A stretch of 64,000 nt of DNA, taken from assembly GCA_047967505.1 (NCBI GenBank), contig CM106540.1; one strand, 5' to 3'. Each line of letters begins with the position of its first letter. Positions within the stretch are counted from its first letter, which is position 1. Below the pieces are notes generated by a model that did no database searches, was not told where the DNA came from, and saw nothing but the letters and a program-made list of their open reading frames with translations. The stretch comes from Dipteris shenzhenensis (Eukaryota; Polypodiophyta; Polypodiopsida; Gleicheniales). Made by a program: the position numbers and the translations under genes. This document shows, piece by piece, positions 47,337-59,036 of this stretch.

Positions 47337-49728
47337 CCCCCCCTCAAGCTCTATCCCAATTCCTACACACACCAAGTAGGTTTCTAATCTTGTGCAGCTT
47401 CTCTATACCCAATGCCTTTGTGAATATGTCAACTATCTAATCCTTTGTGCTGACATAAACTAGATCAATAAAACCTACTAGAACGTTCTCCCACACATAA
47501 TTATAATGCACCTCAATGTGCTTTGTTCTAGCATGATAGAGTGGGTTATTTGCCAAGTGTATACTCCTCATGTTGTCACAATAAATGACAATTGGCCCAT
47601 CTGTAGATTGATGCATATCATAAAGTAGCTTATGCAACCAAGTTGCCTCACATGCAGCTATTGCTACACCCCTGTACTCAGCCTTTATGCTCGACAAGGC
47701 AACTGTAGGTTGTTTCTTGCTGCTCCAAGTACTGTAGCACTCCCAAAAGAGAACACATATCCACTGGTAGATCATCTATCAGAAATACTACCAGCCCAAT
47801 CAGCATCAGTGTATCCATGCAACTGTATCTGAAACCCCAATCTCATAAAATAGTCCATACTGCAATGTGGACTTCACATACCTCAGTATGCGTCTAGCTG
47901 CATCCAACTGCGGTTTCCTTGGAGCCTACATAAACTGACTTACCAACCCAACAACATAGCTCAAATCTGGCCTGGTAATAGTCATATAAATCAAACTTCC
48001 TACTATGTGTCTGTACATAGTAGGGTCTTAGAAGCTCACCTGCATCTGCGCTCATCTACTCCAAAGGAACTGAAATAGGCTTACAGCCTATCATCCCATA
48101 TTTGGACAGCATGTCCAATCCATACTACCTCTGCAAGAGCCATATCCCACTTGTGGATCTAATCACCTCAATGCCCAAGAAGTAACGGAGCTCTCCCAAA
48201 TCCTTCATCTCAAACTTCTACTTCAATAGCATTTTCACATGAGGATATCTTCATCACTATCACTTGTGATGATCAAATCATCAACATAAATGACAAGCAG
48301 CATAATGCCTTTCTCTGTTTTTCTCACATAAAGTGAGAAATCTACCTTGGAAATCTGAAACAATAGTGACAAGATACTGTCCTATCTTGTTAAACCATGC
48401 TCTTGGTGCTTGGTTCAAGCCATACAAGGCTTTCTTCAACATGCAAACAAACTCAGGATGAACAGCATGAACATAACCTAGTGGCTGCTCCAAATAGACC
48501 TCTTCTTGCAAATCACCATGCAATAAGGAATTCTTTACATCCATTTGATGTAAAGACCATCCGTTTGATGCAGGCATAGCAATGACTACTCTTACGGTTG
48601 CCATCCTTTCAACCGGACTGAATGTTTCTTCATAATCAATGCCATATGTCTGTGCATACCCCTTGATAACTAATCTTGCCTTGTATTTGTTCACAGAACC
48701 ATCTGCATTGTGCTTCACCTTATAAACCCACTTGCAACCAATTGCATTCTTATCTTTAGGCAAAGGCACAAATTCGCATGTAGCATTTGCTTCCAAGGCA
48801 TCCATTTCTTCATCCATGGCTTTCTCCCATTTTTCTTTTCCCATGGTTTGCTCAAAAGAAGTGGATTCTGGTTCATGTATCACTTTGACCATATAGGCAT
48901 AGTGAATGGCTGTAAATCCATCATATTTCAGCCTATCCACAGCATACCTAGCTCTAGTAGACCTGCACAAAATAGCTCACTACCAAGTGCTTTCAAAACA
49001 TCCCTTGACTTCCTTACTCTAGGTGTAACAACAGAAGGAATACCCAACTCATCATTAAGGCTCTGTTCTGAGCCACTAGATTCACCATCCACATAAGAGT
49101 GACCTGCATTCACATCAACCATGTGCTGATCTACTTTCTCTTTTCCTTTTCGTGATACTTGCATACCACTATCTACACTGCTTTGAGAAGATCCTCTAGA
49201 TCTCAATCTACCTATCCATTGCAAAGTATGTGAACCACTGCTAGAGGACACTATAGGTCCACTAATATTTTGTGATTGTTGCTGTGAATTTTGTGCAACA
49301 TTACCATTTTGTGCAACATTACCATTTTGTGCATCTACACCATCAATCACATTTACTGGTTTATACCAGCTGCTCATCTCATCAAAAACAACATCTTTGC
49401 TCAGTGTAAACTTACGAGTAGAAGGGTTATAGCATCTATACCCTTTCTGCTGTAGAGAATAACCAATAAAGATGCACTTCTCAGTTTTTGGATCCACCAA
49501 GTTGGATCTCAACTCATCTGGCACATGAACATAGGTAATGGAACCAAAAACTTTCAAATGAGAAATATCTGGTTTCCTACCAGTATACCTCTCCTCTGGC
49601 ATCATGCCATGTATTGCTATAGTGGGAGTCCTGTTCATTATGTAGGCTACTGTGGCAACTGCTTCAGCCCAATAATAATCTGGCAGGTCTTTTTCGTTGA
49701 GCATAGCATGAGATACCTCTCCAATATG
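47337..49728 (-). pseudogene. copia 2 pol fragment (integrase C-half, RT, RNase H)
   Basis: Reading leftward: integrase C-terminal half from 49704 (YYWAEAVATVAYIMNRTP, KVFGSITYVHVP), then an Asn/Gln-rich linker with a repeated AQNGNV unit. RT from about 48900 (GCKWVYKVKHNADGS, ETFSPVERMATVR, QMDVKNSLLHGDL) with YVDDLIITSD at about 48262-48300, then RNase H at 47775-47437 (KKQPTVALSS, IYCDNMRSIHLANN). Frameshifts occur at about 48955, 48350 and 48240, and stops interrupt RNase H. Gag, protease and the integrase catalytic core are missing: the element stops at 49728, where the LTR of another copia begins. Same family as the pieces at 40.6 and 59-61 kb. Confidence 0.88.
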
Positions 49729-50266
49729 TGTTAGATATCAATGCTCCACTCTCGTGTAACTACACGGGAACCAGCTAACTCTACTTGTAAGCCCTCCATA
49801 TGAGGAGAAGGCATTTGAGTAGCTAGGTTATCTGGTAGGTCCTGGTTTGGACAGCAGATGGGGGCCATGTGTGGCCTGATGGCTAGACGGCTTTAGATAG
49901 AGTTGGCACATTGCCAACTAGGCTACATGCAAGTGCAGGAAGGCATCCCTTGACTAAATGCACTGAGAGTAGATGGAGCATTTCTCGGAGCACCCCACTC
50001 TTGGGTTATGGGACCCATTTGGAGCCCCAGATGATCCCGGATGGCTCTGGGCTGAATGGAGCCCCAGATGATCCCGGATGGCTTTGGGCTGAACGAAGAC
50101 CGTAGGTTAGTTTCTCTATTCTACGCCATGGTTCTAACGTGTGGTCAGTGGCCTATTTCGGGACCGAGACCTCCAGTCAACCATTTTGGGCCGACTGGGT
50201 CGGTCTCCCAATTGGGTCTAACCGACTACGACTGGTGGCTATATAAGAGCAAGCCCGTGAAGCCCA
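49729..50266 (+). repeat. U3 of copia 4 in plus orientation
   Basis: Begins TGTTAGATATCAATGC. TATATAAG at 50240 is its promoter TATA box, followed by only about 20 bp before the junction. A 37-bp unit containing GAGCCCCAGATGATCCCGGA is tandemly doubled at about 50021-50095. Confidence 0.85.
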
Positions 50267-51017
50267 TGTAAGAAAACAATACAACGTCTGTGCTCAACAG
50301 ATAACAAGATCTCGTATGCAAGAGAGAAAAGCAAATAGTATGGAGAATCAAAAATTTGATTACTGTAAAACTGATACAATAGATGGCGCTGCCTCCCACT
50401 TGTGCGCTCCTGTGTGAGGAGCTTCGATGGCATGCTGAAAACAGTAGAGGACAAAGGTTGGATGCCAAGGAATCAGGGTTGCTGTAGCTAGTGATAATGA
50501 TGGGCTTCACAGGCTTGCTCTTATATAGCCACTAGTCATAGTCGGTTAGACCCAATTGGGTGACCGACCTAGTTTGCCCAAAATGGCCGACTGGGGGTTA
50601 GTCCCGAAATAGGCCACCAACCACATGATAGAACTATGGCGCAAAATAGAGCAACTCACCACCTATGGTGTCTGTTCGGCCTAGAGCCATCTGGGATCAT
50701 CTAGGGCTCCAAACGGGCCCCACAACCCGAGAGTCATCAACCCAAGAGTGGGCTGCCCCGGGAAATGCTCCATCTACCCTCAATGCGGTCAATCATGGGA
50801 TGCCTTCTTGCACTTGCATGTAGCCTAGTTGGTAGTGTGCCAACTCTATCTGAAGCCGTCTAGCCATCATGCCACACATGGCCCCCATCTAGTTTCCAAA
50901 CTAGGACCTATCGGATAACCGAGCTACTCAAATGCCTTCTCCTCATATGGGGGGCTTACAAGTAGAGTTAGCTGGTTATCGCGTAGTTACACGAGAGTGG
51001 AGCATTGATATCTAACA
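50267..51017 (-). repeat. Complete LTR of copia 4 (751 bp)
   Basis: Minus-strand start TGTTAGATATCAATG at 51017 and end at 50267. Its TATA box reads leftward (CTTATATA at 50519-50526). It faces the plus-oriented U3, so the two promoters converge. Confidence 0.9.
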
Positions 51018-51047
51018 CCCCCCCTCAATGTCCACCCGCAAGTGAAC

Positions 51048-53230
51048 TTACTTTTTCGGCCCAATGCCAAGTTGATGAAGATGCCTCTCCAGTAAGTCTC
51101 TTCTAAGAGCCTTCGTGAAGATGTCTGCAGCATTCTCTGTAGTTGGACAGTACACCAAGTCGACCTCTCCATCCATGATGAGCTCGCGTACAAAGTGATA
51201 TTGAATCTCAATGTGTTTTGTGCGAGCATGGAACACAGGGTTCTTTGCAATCGCCATGCAACTCTGATTGTCACATGATAATTGCATAGGCTTGTTCTGC
51301 ACTGCACCCATGTCCCCTAAAATCCTCCTCAACCACACTGCCTCACAAGAAGCAAACATGCTGATTTGTACTCAGCCTCAGTAGAAGAAAGAGCAACTGT
51401 GGGTTGCTTCTTGCTGACCCATGACACAGCTCTAGATCCAAGTGAGAAACAGTAACCTGTCACTAATCTCCTAGTGTCCACGTCTCCTGCCCAATCTGAG
51501 TCACAGAAGCCGGTCAAGATGTTGCCCTTGGTATAGGTGATGCCATAATCAATTGTGCCTTTGATGTATTTCAGCACCCACATCCCTGCCCTCCAATGGT
51601 TCTCCCGGGGCTTATTGGAAAACCTGCTTAGTACACCAGTCGCAAAGCTGATGTCTGCAAGTAAATCAAACTGCCCACAAGCCTTCTGTACTTTGCTTCA
51701 TCCACCAGTGGTGATGAATCCTCGTTTGAGAGCTTCATGTCAACCTCCATAGGGGTGCGAACTGTCTTTTGCACTCAGCCATGCCAAATGCTGTTAGTAT
51801 CTCTCCAGCATACTTCAGCTATGAGATGAAGATCTGTTTTGGCTCTTGCCAAACCTCAATCCCCAAAGAGAAATGCATCAGTCTGAGGTCTATCATTTCA
51901 AACTCTCTTCCTAGCAACTGCTTTGTCTGTGAGATCTTCTCTTCATGGTTCCCTGTTATGACAAGGTCGTCCACATAAAGGACCACGATCATACACCTGC
52001 CTCCTTCTCTGAAAATAAACAAATTTGCATCAGATGGGCTCTTCCTGAACCCATTTTGTAGAAAGTAGGCATCAATCCACTGGTACCACACTCGTGGGGC
52101 CTGTTTCAGCCTGTAAAGTGCCTTCTTCAGCTTACAGACTTTACCTTCTGAACCGGGGATCACAAAACCTAGTGGTTGTTCCACGTGTACCTCCTCCTTG
52201 AGATCTCCATTCAGAAAGGCAGATTTTACATCCATCTAAAACACAAGCCAACTTCCCTGTGCTGCTAAAGCCAAAACACTGCGAATTGTGGTTAGTCGAG
52301 CTGTGGGAGCAAAAGTATCTTGATAATCAAAACCATGTACCTGTGCGAATCCTTTTGCCACCAGCCGAGCCTTGTACTTATCCAACGTGCCATCGGACTT
52401 GTACTTGGTCTTGTACACCCACTTGGTGCCAATTACCTTGCGTTTTGGTGGTCGATCCACAAGGTCCCAAGTGTTGTTCTTCATTATGGAGCCATACTCC
52501 GATTGCATAGCCTCCATCCACCTATCATCACCCTGTGCCTCTTCAAGACACGGGTTCTTCAGCACGGATCACCTCTATCATCAAAGCATAGTTGACCAAG
52601 TGTTCCTGCGCCTTCCTTTGCTCCTCTAATCTCTTAGACCGGCGGTGTTCGGATGGTTCCTCCTCAATGGTTGGAGGTTCTCTGCCATCCAAAAGCTACT
52701 TTACCCACTTCGGGAATGGCCATTGCCATTGTGGTTCTGTAGGCTCTTCTTTCTCTTCTTTATCTTGAATCCTCCCAAGCACCATTGGGCAAGTTTGGTT
52801 TGCTGTTGGTGGTTGTACTGGATGGATATCCTGGTCCTGGTTGTCTGGGAAGGAAGCATCCTCCTCCAATTGATGCGGTTGTTCTGAGAATACCACATCA
52901 CAACTTACTATTACCTTCTTGGTAATAGGATTATAGAGATAGTAACCATTCGCCTCTTCATTATAGCTCAAGAAAACACTTTTGACTCTTCGGTTCCCAT
53001 TTGGTCCTATTAGCATTAGGGACATGCACAAAACAGTCATATCCAAAAACTCTGAAATGTGCAGCTGAAGGTTTCTTACCAGAAAAGGCCTGCAGTGGAG
53101 TCATCCCATTCACAGCCTTCGTGTAGCTACGATTCAGAATGTAAATTACCGCGTGTTACATGCTTCAGCCCAGAAAGTCTTTGGCAAATCTTTCCCTTTC
53201 AGCATACTCCTGCCCATTTTGCAGATGATG
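51048..53230 (-). pseudogene. copia 4 pol fragment
   Basis: Reading leftward: integrase C-terminal part (about 53230-52696; LKGKDLPKTFWAEA, then decayed), RT from 52565 (GTKWVYKTKYKSDG, KARLVAKGFAQ, DTFAPTARLTTIRS), a TAG stop at 52236-52238 where Gln is expected before [25 protein letters not shown] at about 51950, then RNase H (51583-51048; DSDWAGDVDTRR, QLSCDNQSCMAIAKN, ADIFTKAL). Frameshifts separate RT from RNase H and split RNase H near 51345. Gag, protease and the integrase core are absent; leader-like sequence with a hairpin (53240-53825) takes their place, so the interior was deleted before or after inversion. Confidence 0.88.
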
Positions 53231-53406
53231 CGCATTAGGAAAAAAGGGAGCTCATTTTGGGGCCCTGTAAGAAATTCACTATTTTCTCTTTTCTCTCTCT
53301 ACAAAAGCAAGAAAATATGGATACTTGTGTGACAAATGTTAGTGTGAAAAGGAATAAATATATTCTTTCACATGCTTTACATTCAATGTTCATATAAGAG
53401 CAACAC

Positions 53407-53605
53407 TTTTCTGTGCAGAATTTGGTGATTCTGACACCACAGACGCATCCAGAACGGCCCAAAACCCCAAGAACAGCACTGGAAACGCTGGAATCGGACA
53501 TCCGGAGGCCCGAAAACGGCCAAAAAAGGTCAAAAAGTAAGATTTGCAGGAAAGCCGTTCCGGATGCGTCTGTGGTGTAAAAATTACCAAATTCTGCACA
53601 GAAAA
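53407..53605. repeat. 199-bp foldback sequence with 52-bp arms
   Basis: 53407-53458 and 53554-53605 are inverted repeats over 52 bp with only a few mismatches; the outer 20 bases TTTTCTGTGCAGAATTTGGT are perfect. The spacer is about 95 bp. No clear target duplication flanks it. It lies in the leader region of copia 4. Confidence 0.88.
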
Positions 53606-53825
53606 TAAATTTTTTAAAGATTCAAATTAGATCACCTCATTAATGTGACATGCTTCTACGAACATATAGTACTATTTCTTTTTCTTATTTTCATCTTCTT
53701 TTGTTGAATTTTCAACGTTACGTTTGACACCGAACGGTGGGATTCGCAATCTTGCGGGTTTGGCCATCTCTCACAATCTACTCGCAAACAGAAACACACT
53801 ACCAAATCTTCTTGCTAGAGCCCAA

Positions 53826-53837
53826 GCTCTGATACCA
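53826..53837 (-). other. Primer-binding site of copia 4
   Basis: Minus-strand TGGTATCAGAGC, abutting R-U5 at 53838. Confidence 0.9.
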
Positions 53838-54098
53838 TGAGAGAAAACAATACAATGTTTGTGCTCAACAGATAATAGGATCTCCTATGCAAGAGAGAAA
53901 AGCAAATAGTATGGAGAATCAAAAATTTGATTACTGTAAAACTAATACAATAAATGGCACTGCCTCCCAACCATGCACTCCTATGTGAGGAGCTTCGATG
54001 GCATGCTGGAAACAGTAGAGGACGGAGGCTGGACGCTAAGGAATCAGGGTTGCTATAGCCAATGATGATGATGGGCTTCATGGGCTTGCTCTTATATA
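53838..54098 (-). repeat. R-U5 half of copia 4 5' LTR
   Basis: Matches 50267-50526 of the complete LTR at about 90%, then stops exactly at the TATA box; the sequence beyond 54098 is unrelated to U3. Confidence 0.85.
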
Positions 54099-54104
54099 TT
54101 GTTT

Positions 54105-56874
54105 TTCTAGGGTAGCAGATATTTTTTCCTTGTCTTCTTTATCAGCAAATATCACGATGTTACATAGTCCCACTCTACCAATGGTGGTATGTAATATTCT
54201 ATCAAGGAGTTGATGAATATCGTCAAGTGATATTTCATAGACAATCCCAAGCGGTGTCATCGGACAAGAAGTTATTCAATGAAACTCCCTTACACTCTAC
54301 ACTCTTTCCAAACTCCGAAATTATCTCATGTATGAAAAAAAATCCCCTATTCAAAGTTTTTGCTTTTTTGAGAGTGTGCTTATTGATGATTTTTTATGCA
54401 TATGCATGCACATGTTCCAGAATGTCATTCTCCATAGAAGGAGTAACTTCAGACCTATCCTCTTCTACCTAAACCCATTTGTCCACCCAATCCTTCTATT
54501 TAGCCAACAGTAAAGCTAATGGCATCTGCTTCACAATACTATGATCAACTTTACATTGATTGATTGGAATATCTTTTTGTACTAGCAAGTATTCAATCGC
54601 ACTCTTATTGCATCACGCTTGACCTGCTGGATGATGCAATCTTCCATGCAATGATCTTTATCCCTTTTGCCAAAAAACCATTCTTTGGACATTAATTTCT
54701 CTATAGCAATACTTGTGTATTTGCCTGGCAGTTTCTTACAAGCCTCCACATCCATGCCGTCATCTCTTTTTTCTCATTCTTCTTTGACTTGTCTTTAATA
54801 AATGATGGAACCTCATATGTGACATCTCCCTTCTCACATGCAAGACATACTTTTGTTATCTGATCAAAAACTTTATCACTGTGGAAAAGTATGCTTGTGT
54901 AGTCTTCATACCTGTTACTTATTGTCTTAAAGCTTGTCATCACCTCTATCCTTTCTTGCTTTCCCCTTGGTACAATTGCACTCAAGCATGTTTAAAAGTC
55001 AACAAGATTTTCCGCATTCACTTTAGTAGCAGTTCTTTTGAGAATGGTCACAAGAGAATTAAAAGTTCTCCATATGGTCCTAACTTTGAGCAACATCTCT
55101 GTAGTGGCAATGATCTTTTGTAGTGCATGAATGTCATGATTAAGTCTTTCTGACTCAATCAAATATTTTTTCTCATTTTTGAAGATACAATTTATGCTTG
55201 CAAAATAGTAGTGGAATTGAGGCACATTCATGAAGGTGTCATAAGTAATTTCTCATTTGTTGTATGCCCCTCTAGAATGCTCATTACAAGCGTAAGCATA
55301 GTGCCGATCGTCTATTGCCTCAAATATGCAGTGAGCTAAGAAATTTCTCTCGACATCCTTTACACATTTTTTACCATCCATTAAACATTGTCCTTCCTGA
55401 AGTGAGGGAACTTGTTTTTTGAGGAACTTAGTGAATTCCATCTCAAAATCTTGAGGTTACTCCAAAGTAATGGATTGACTAGAATCTCCTTTGACTGGCC
55501 AATATGCCCTTGGATGAGCCTTGGACGGATTACTTAATTTGAAACAACTGGTTTTTTCCCATTAATCAAAGCCTGAAAAATCTTTTCAGCATAGTCTTTA
55601 TCTAAGGTCCTGCTGTTGGTGAAGATTCTTGCTTTCACCACCGATGAAGCATGTACAACATAAGTCTTCTGGCCCCATATGTCTCCTAGATCCTCATCTA
55701 TCATTGTCTCATTCAAGCAAAGATTTAGGTTCTTTATTGAGAGCATTTATGCTTCTGATTTCAAGACCCTCCGCATCCTCTTCATGTTCTTCCTCTTCTC
55801 TTCGCCCTTTCTTTATAGATGAAAGACCTCTTTTTCGAGTAATTGTAGCTATCATAGGACTTGGAACTGTAGCTCTCGTGAAGTACTCACCTTTTGCATT
55901 TGATGTCGAGGTTTATTTTTTAGGGGCTCTATCTGAACCGCTCTAGATCGCCCTACTTCTTCTTCTATTGCCTCCACTTCAAGGATACTCAAGGGCTGCA
56001 CTTGTTCTGTAATCCCATCAACTTCATGTGTTAAACCATCTAAGCGAGTAATACCATGAATGAGAGCTGAATGCATTATACCATCTAAGTGAGTAATACC
56101 ATGAACGAGAGATGCATGTGCATGTCCCATCTCATCTGATGCATGTCGTGTCTCAGCCAATTCAATTCTTGTCTCAGATGTAGATCCCTTGTAAGCATCC
56201 ATGTGTACAAGACCCTCATCCAACGCTACATGTTATGTCTCATCCATCCCAGTTCCTCTCTCATTTGTATGACCCTGAACCAAGTCTACATGGCGTGTCT
56301 CATCCATTCCTTTCTCATGTGTGGATTCTTGCACCTTAGGTGTCTCATGTGTGGATCCTTGTACTTTAGGTCCCTTGAATGGAGTTGAACCTTGTTCTAT
56401 GGCACCCTAAAAGTATTTAAGGATTATATTTGAAAGAATTTTTCTTGCTTCCTCAATGGGAAATTTCTCTCGCACGTGTTGGACGATCTCTAATGCAGCC
56501 ACCAATTCAGGAAATCTAAATGCTTTTGGAGGCAGCATCACAAAGTGCATTGCATCTTTCTTTGAAAGAAGAAACAATCTATTGTTGATTCTTGACTTTG
56601 TGTAAATCATCACTATATTGCTGTCTTTTTCAATTTTTATTTCAAGTAAGGTGCCCCCTTGAATCAAATTACTCTTTGAGAAAGATACATCCCATGCCTT
56701 TCTCAACTCGCTCTTTGTCATCACTAACATGTGATTGCCTTTGCTCAGTACCAAGAACCATGCTTTCTTGGTGGTGCCAACAACGGTCCAGTTTGTGAAG
56801 TCCTTCGAGGCATAAACTCTTCCATTGTACTTCAATGTTATACCATTGACAAATGCTATAGCCTCAAGATCCAT
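54105..56874 (-). pseudogene. Unrecognised multi-frame gene remnant
   Basis: Consecutive minus-strand open stretches in order: 56874-56407 (MDLEAIAFVNGITLKYNGRV, a beta-rich region of about 155 residues), 56400-55852 (repetitive acidic segment with HGITHLDG and HGITRLDG, and STHE repeats), 55746-55534, 55441-55253, 55231-54992, 54985-54701 and 54260-54105. The first three are in one frame, the next three in another, the last in the third. Joined, they suggest a protein of about 850-900 residues with a helical C-terminal half (ILKRTATKVNAENL, EKKEMTAWMWRLVRNC) that has at least two frameshifts and several stops. I recognise no domain. Introns are an alternative for some breaks. The left end is cut by copia 4. 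Confidence 0.5.
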
Positions 56875-57304
56875 CCTATATTAAAGCATAACAAAAAATT
56901 TAGATATAAATAATATAATTATTTTGCATGAAAACTACAATTACTTTGATAAATCAAAAGTACAATTAGTCCCATTGATACACCTCAAGTTTCATTCTCC
57001 CCAATGATATAAGTGTCAATTTCATGCTTTGGGAATAGCCTAAAAGGCTTTACAAGGCTTAGATACATGCATAAATGTGGGAGAGAAAAAAAAAGGATTA
57101 ACAATGAACTCATGAATAGTGTAAAATGAAATAAAGTACAAACGGATACAAATTCAAAGTCTATCTGATACAACTGCAATATGCTCTGTCCACTCCGACA
57201 ACTGGTACAAATATAATCTACTCTATCCACTCCCACAACTGATACAACTATAATTTGTACTGTCCACTGATACAACCTCCAATCATCTTGAAAGTTTTAA
57301 AACC

Positions 57305-57395
57305 TTCATCGTTGCTTAAATGGTAGGGTTGTTGTGAGTGTGAAACCACATGTGAGCGAATGGACTAACTCCGATTCGAAACTAGTCGAGAAATC
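57305..57395 (+). repeat. Possible tRNA-related (SINE-like) head
   Basis: GCTTAAATGGTAGGG (57314) resembles a tRNA D-arm / A box, and GATTCGAAACT about 55 bp later resembles a B box. No second copy, poly-A tail or target duplication was found. 56880-57300 and 57520-57710 hold nothing I can support. Confidence 0.22.
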
Positions 57396-57714
57396 TTGAG
57401 CATGGCTTTGATTTGTTTCTTTGTAGTTCTCTCCTCTAACGACGATAAACTTATCTATGCTACACCAACCATCAAAGCAAAAAAAAGCAAGAAATAATTT
57501 CTTTTCCATTGTTCTTTTTAATATGCTTAGGTTGCGAGTTTAAAAAAGACAATTATGATTAAGACAAAAAATTTTAAAAATGAGACAATATTTGTATTTA
57601 CAAAAACTAATTTACTTACAACACATAAGAATTTAACATTCACATAAATAAGAAGTTAAAATCTCAATAAACTTTATGAAAATTTAAAAAACTAAAAATT
57701 GAAATTGATTGCAA

Positions 57715-58425
57715 ACCCTAAACTCTAAACCCTCAACCCTAAACCCTAACCCCAAACCCTAAACCATAGACCCTAACCCCTAAACCCTAATCTTGGCCTT
57801 CTAAGCCCAAAACCCAAAACCCTAACCCCCAAACCCTAAACCCTAACCACCAACCGCTAAACCCTAAATCCTAAACCCCAAACCCTAAACCCTAAACCCT
57901 TATCCTAAACCCTAAACCCTAATCTTGACCTTCTAAACCCTAAGTCCTAAACCCTAAACCCTAAACCCTAAATCCTACCCCCAAACCCTAAACCCCCCAA
58001 CCCTAAATCTTAAATCCTAAACCCAAACCCTAATCCCTAAACCCTCCAAATCTTAAACCCTAAACCCTAAACCATAACCCTTAACCCCTAAACCCTAACT
58101 CCTAACCCCTAAACCCTAAACCCAAACCCCATATCCCTAAACCCAAAACCAAAACCCCCAAATCCTAGACCCTAACCCCAAACCCTAATCCCTAATCTTA
58201 GCCTTCTAAACCCTAAACCCTAAACCCAAAACCTAAAACCCTAACCCCTAAACCCTAAACCATAAACCCAAACCCCCACACCCTAAACCCTAGCCCCCAA
58301 ACCCTAAACCCTAAACCCTAATTCCCAAACCCCAAACACTAAACCCTAAACCCTAAACCCCAAACCCTAAACCCAAACCCCCAAACTTGAAACCCTAAAC
58401 CCTAACCCCTAAACCTGAAACCCTT
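57715..58425. repeat. Interstitial telomeric repeat block
   Basis: About 700 bp of CCCTAAA units, many degenerate (CCCTAACC, CCCAAA, CCATAAA), all in one orientation and bounded on both sides by AT-rich sequence. CCCTAAA is the Arabidopsis-type telomere repeat. The block lies far inside the window, so it is not an active end here. 58430-58840 is AT-rich and featureless. Confidence 0.95.
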
Positions 58426-58849
58426 TTTTAATTCAAATTAATTTCACTTAAAACTAATAAGAATTTAAAATTCACATTAATAAGAAGTTTAAATTTTGAC
58501 AAAGTAAATTCTTATTAATCTAAACTCAATTCTTGTTAGTTTGAATCACAAAATTCAAAATTTAAATAAATTAAAGTTTAACTTTATGAAAAATGTGAAA
58601 ATTTAAATGTAAAATTTAGAAAATAAAGCTTAAAATAAAAAATGCAAAATTTAACTAGAAGAAAATTTTAATTCTCCCTAAAAGGAGAGAAATTAAACTA
58701 ATATATTAAAAATGTGAGTTAAACTAATTTAAAATTTTCAAAAAGATGAGAAATTTGAAATGTACTTTCTATATTCCAACACAAAGTACATTTTTTTCTA
58801 CTATATTGTTAGAGACTAGATAAGCTACTTGCGAAATTGCGGTATCAGC

Positions 58850-59036
58850 GAGACAATAACCATTGCCCAAGCGAAATTTGAATGGGTGCATCTAGGAGAG
58901 ACTCCAATCCAAGCAACCTTGCGTGCTTTTCTAACTGGTTCCCTTTCACTATGGTTTTGGGCACCATGACTAGTCTTGGATCATCCCACTCGGGTTGAAC
59001 CCCACTTCCACTTAAATTGACATGGGAGGCTCTACA
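58850..59036 (-). pseudogene. Gypsy-related coding fragment
   Basis: The minus-strand frame reads SGVQPEWDDPRLVMVPKTIV then KGNQLEKHARLLGLESLL, a segment of the type found in plant gypsy polyproteins. It ends at the outer edge of the copia LTR at 59037. It may be the continuation of the gypsy sequence that resumes beyond 61152. Confidence 0.45.

Larger units (their letters stand above)
49729..54098. mobile_element. copia 4: element with all but one U3 inverted
   Basis: Order along the plus strand: U3 in plus orientation (49729-50266), complete minus-strand LTR (50267-51017), minus-strand polypurine tract, pol fragments, leader, minus-strand primer site (53826-53837), then minus-strand R-U5 only (53838-54098). 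The plus-oriented LTR lacks R-U5 and the far LTR lacks U3. The two halves overlap by 27 bp around the TATA box (50240-50266 and 54072-54098, inverted, one mismatch). Re-inverting 50267-54098 would give an ordinary plus-strand copia. LTR copies differ by roughly 10-15%. No convincing target duplication is visible. Confidence 0.75.
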
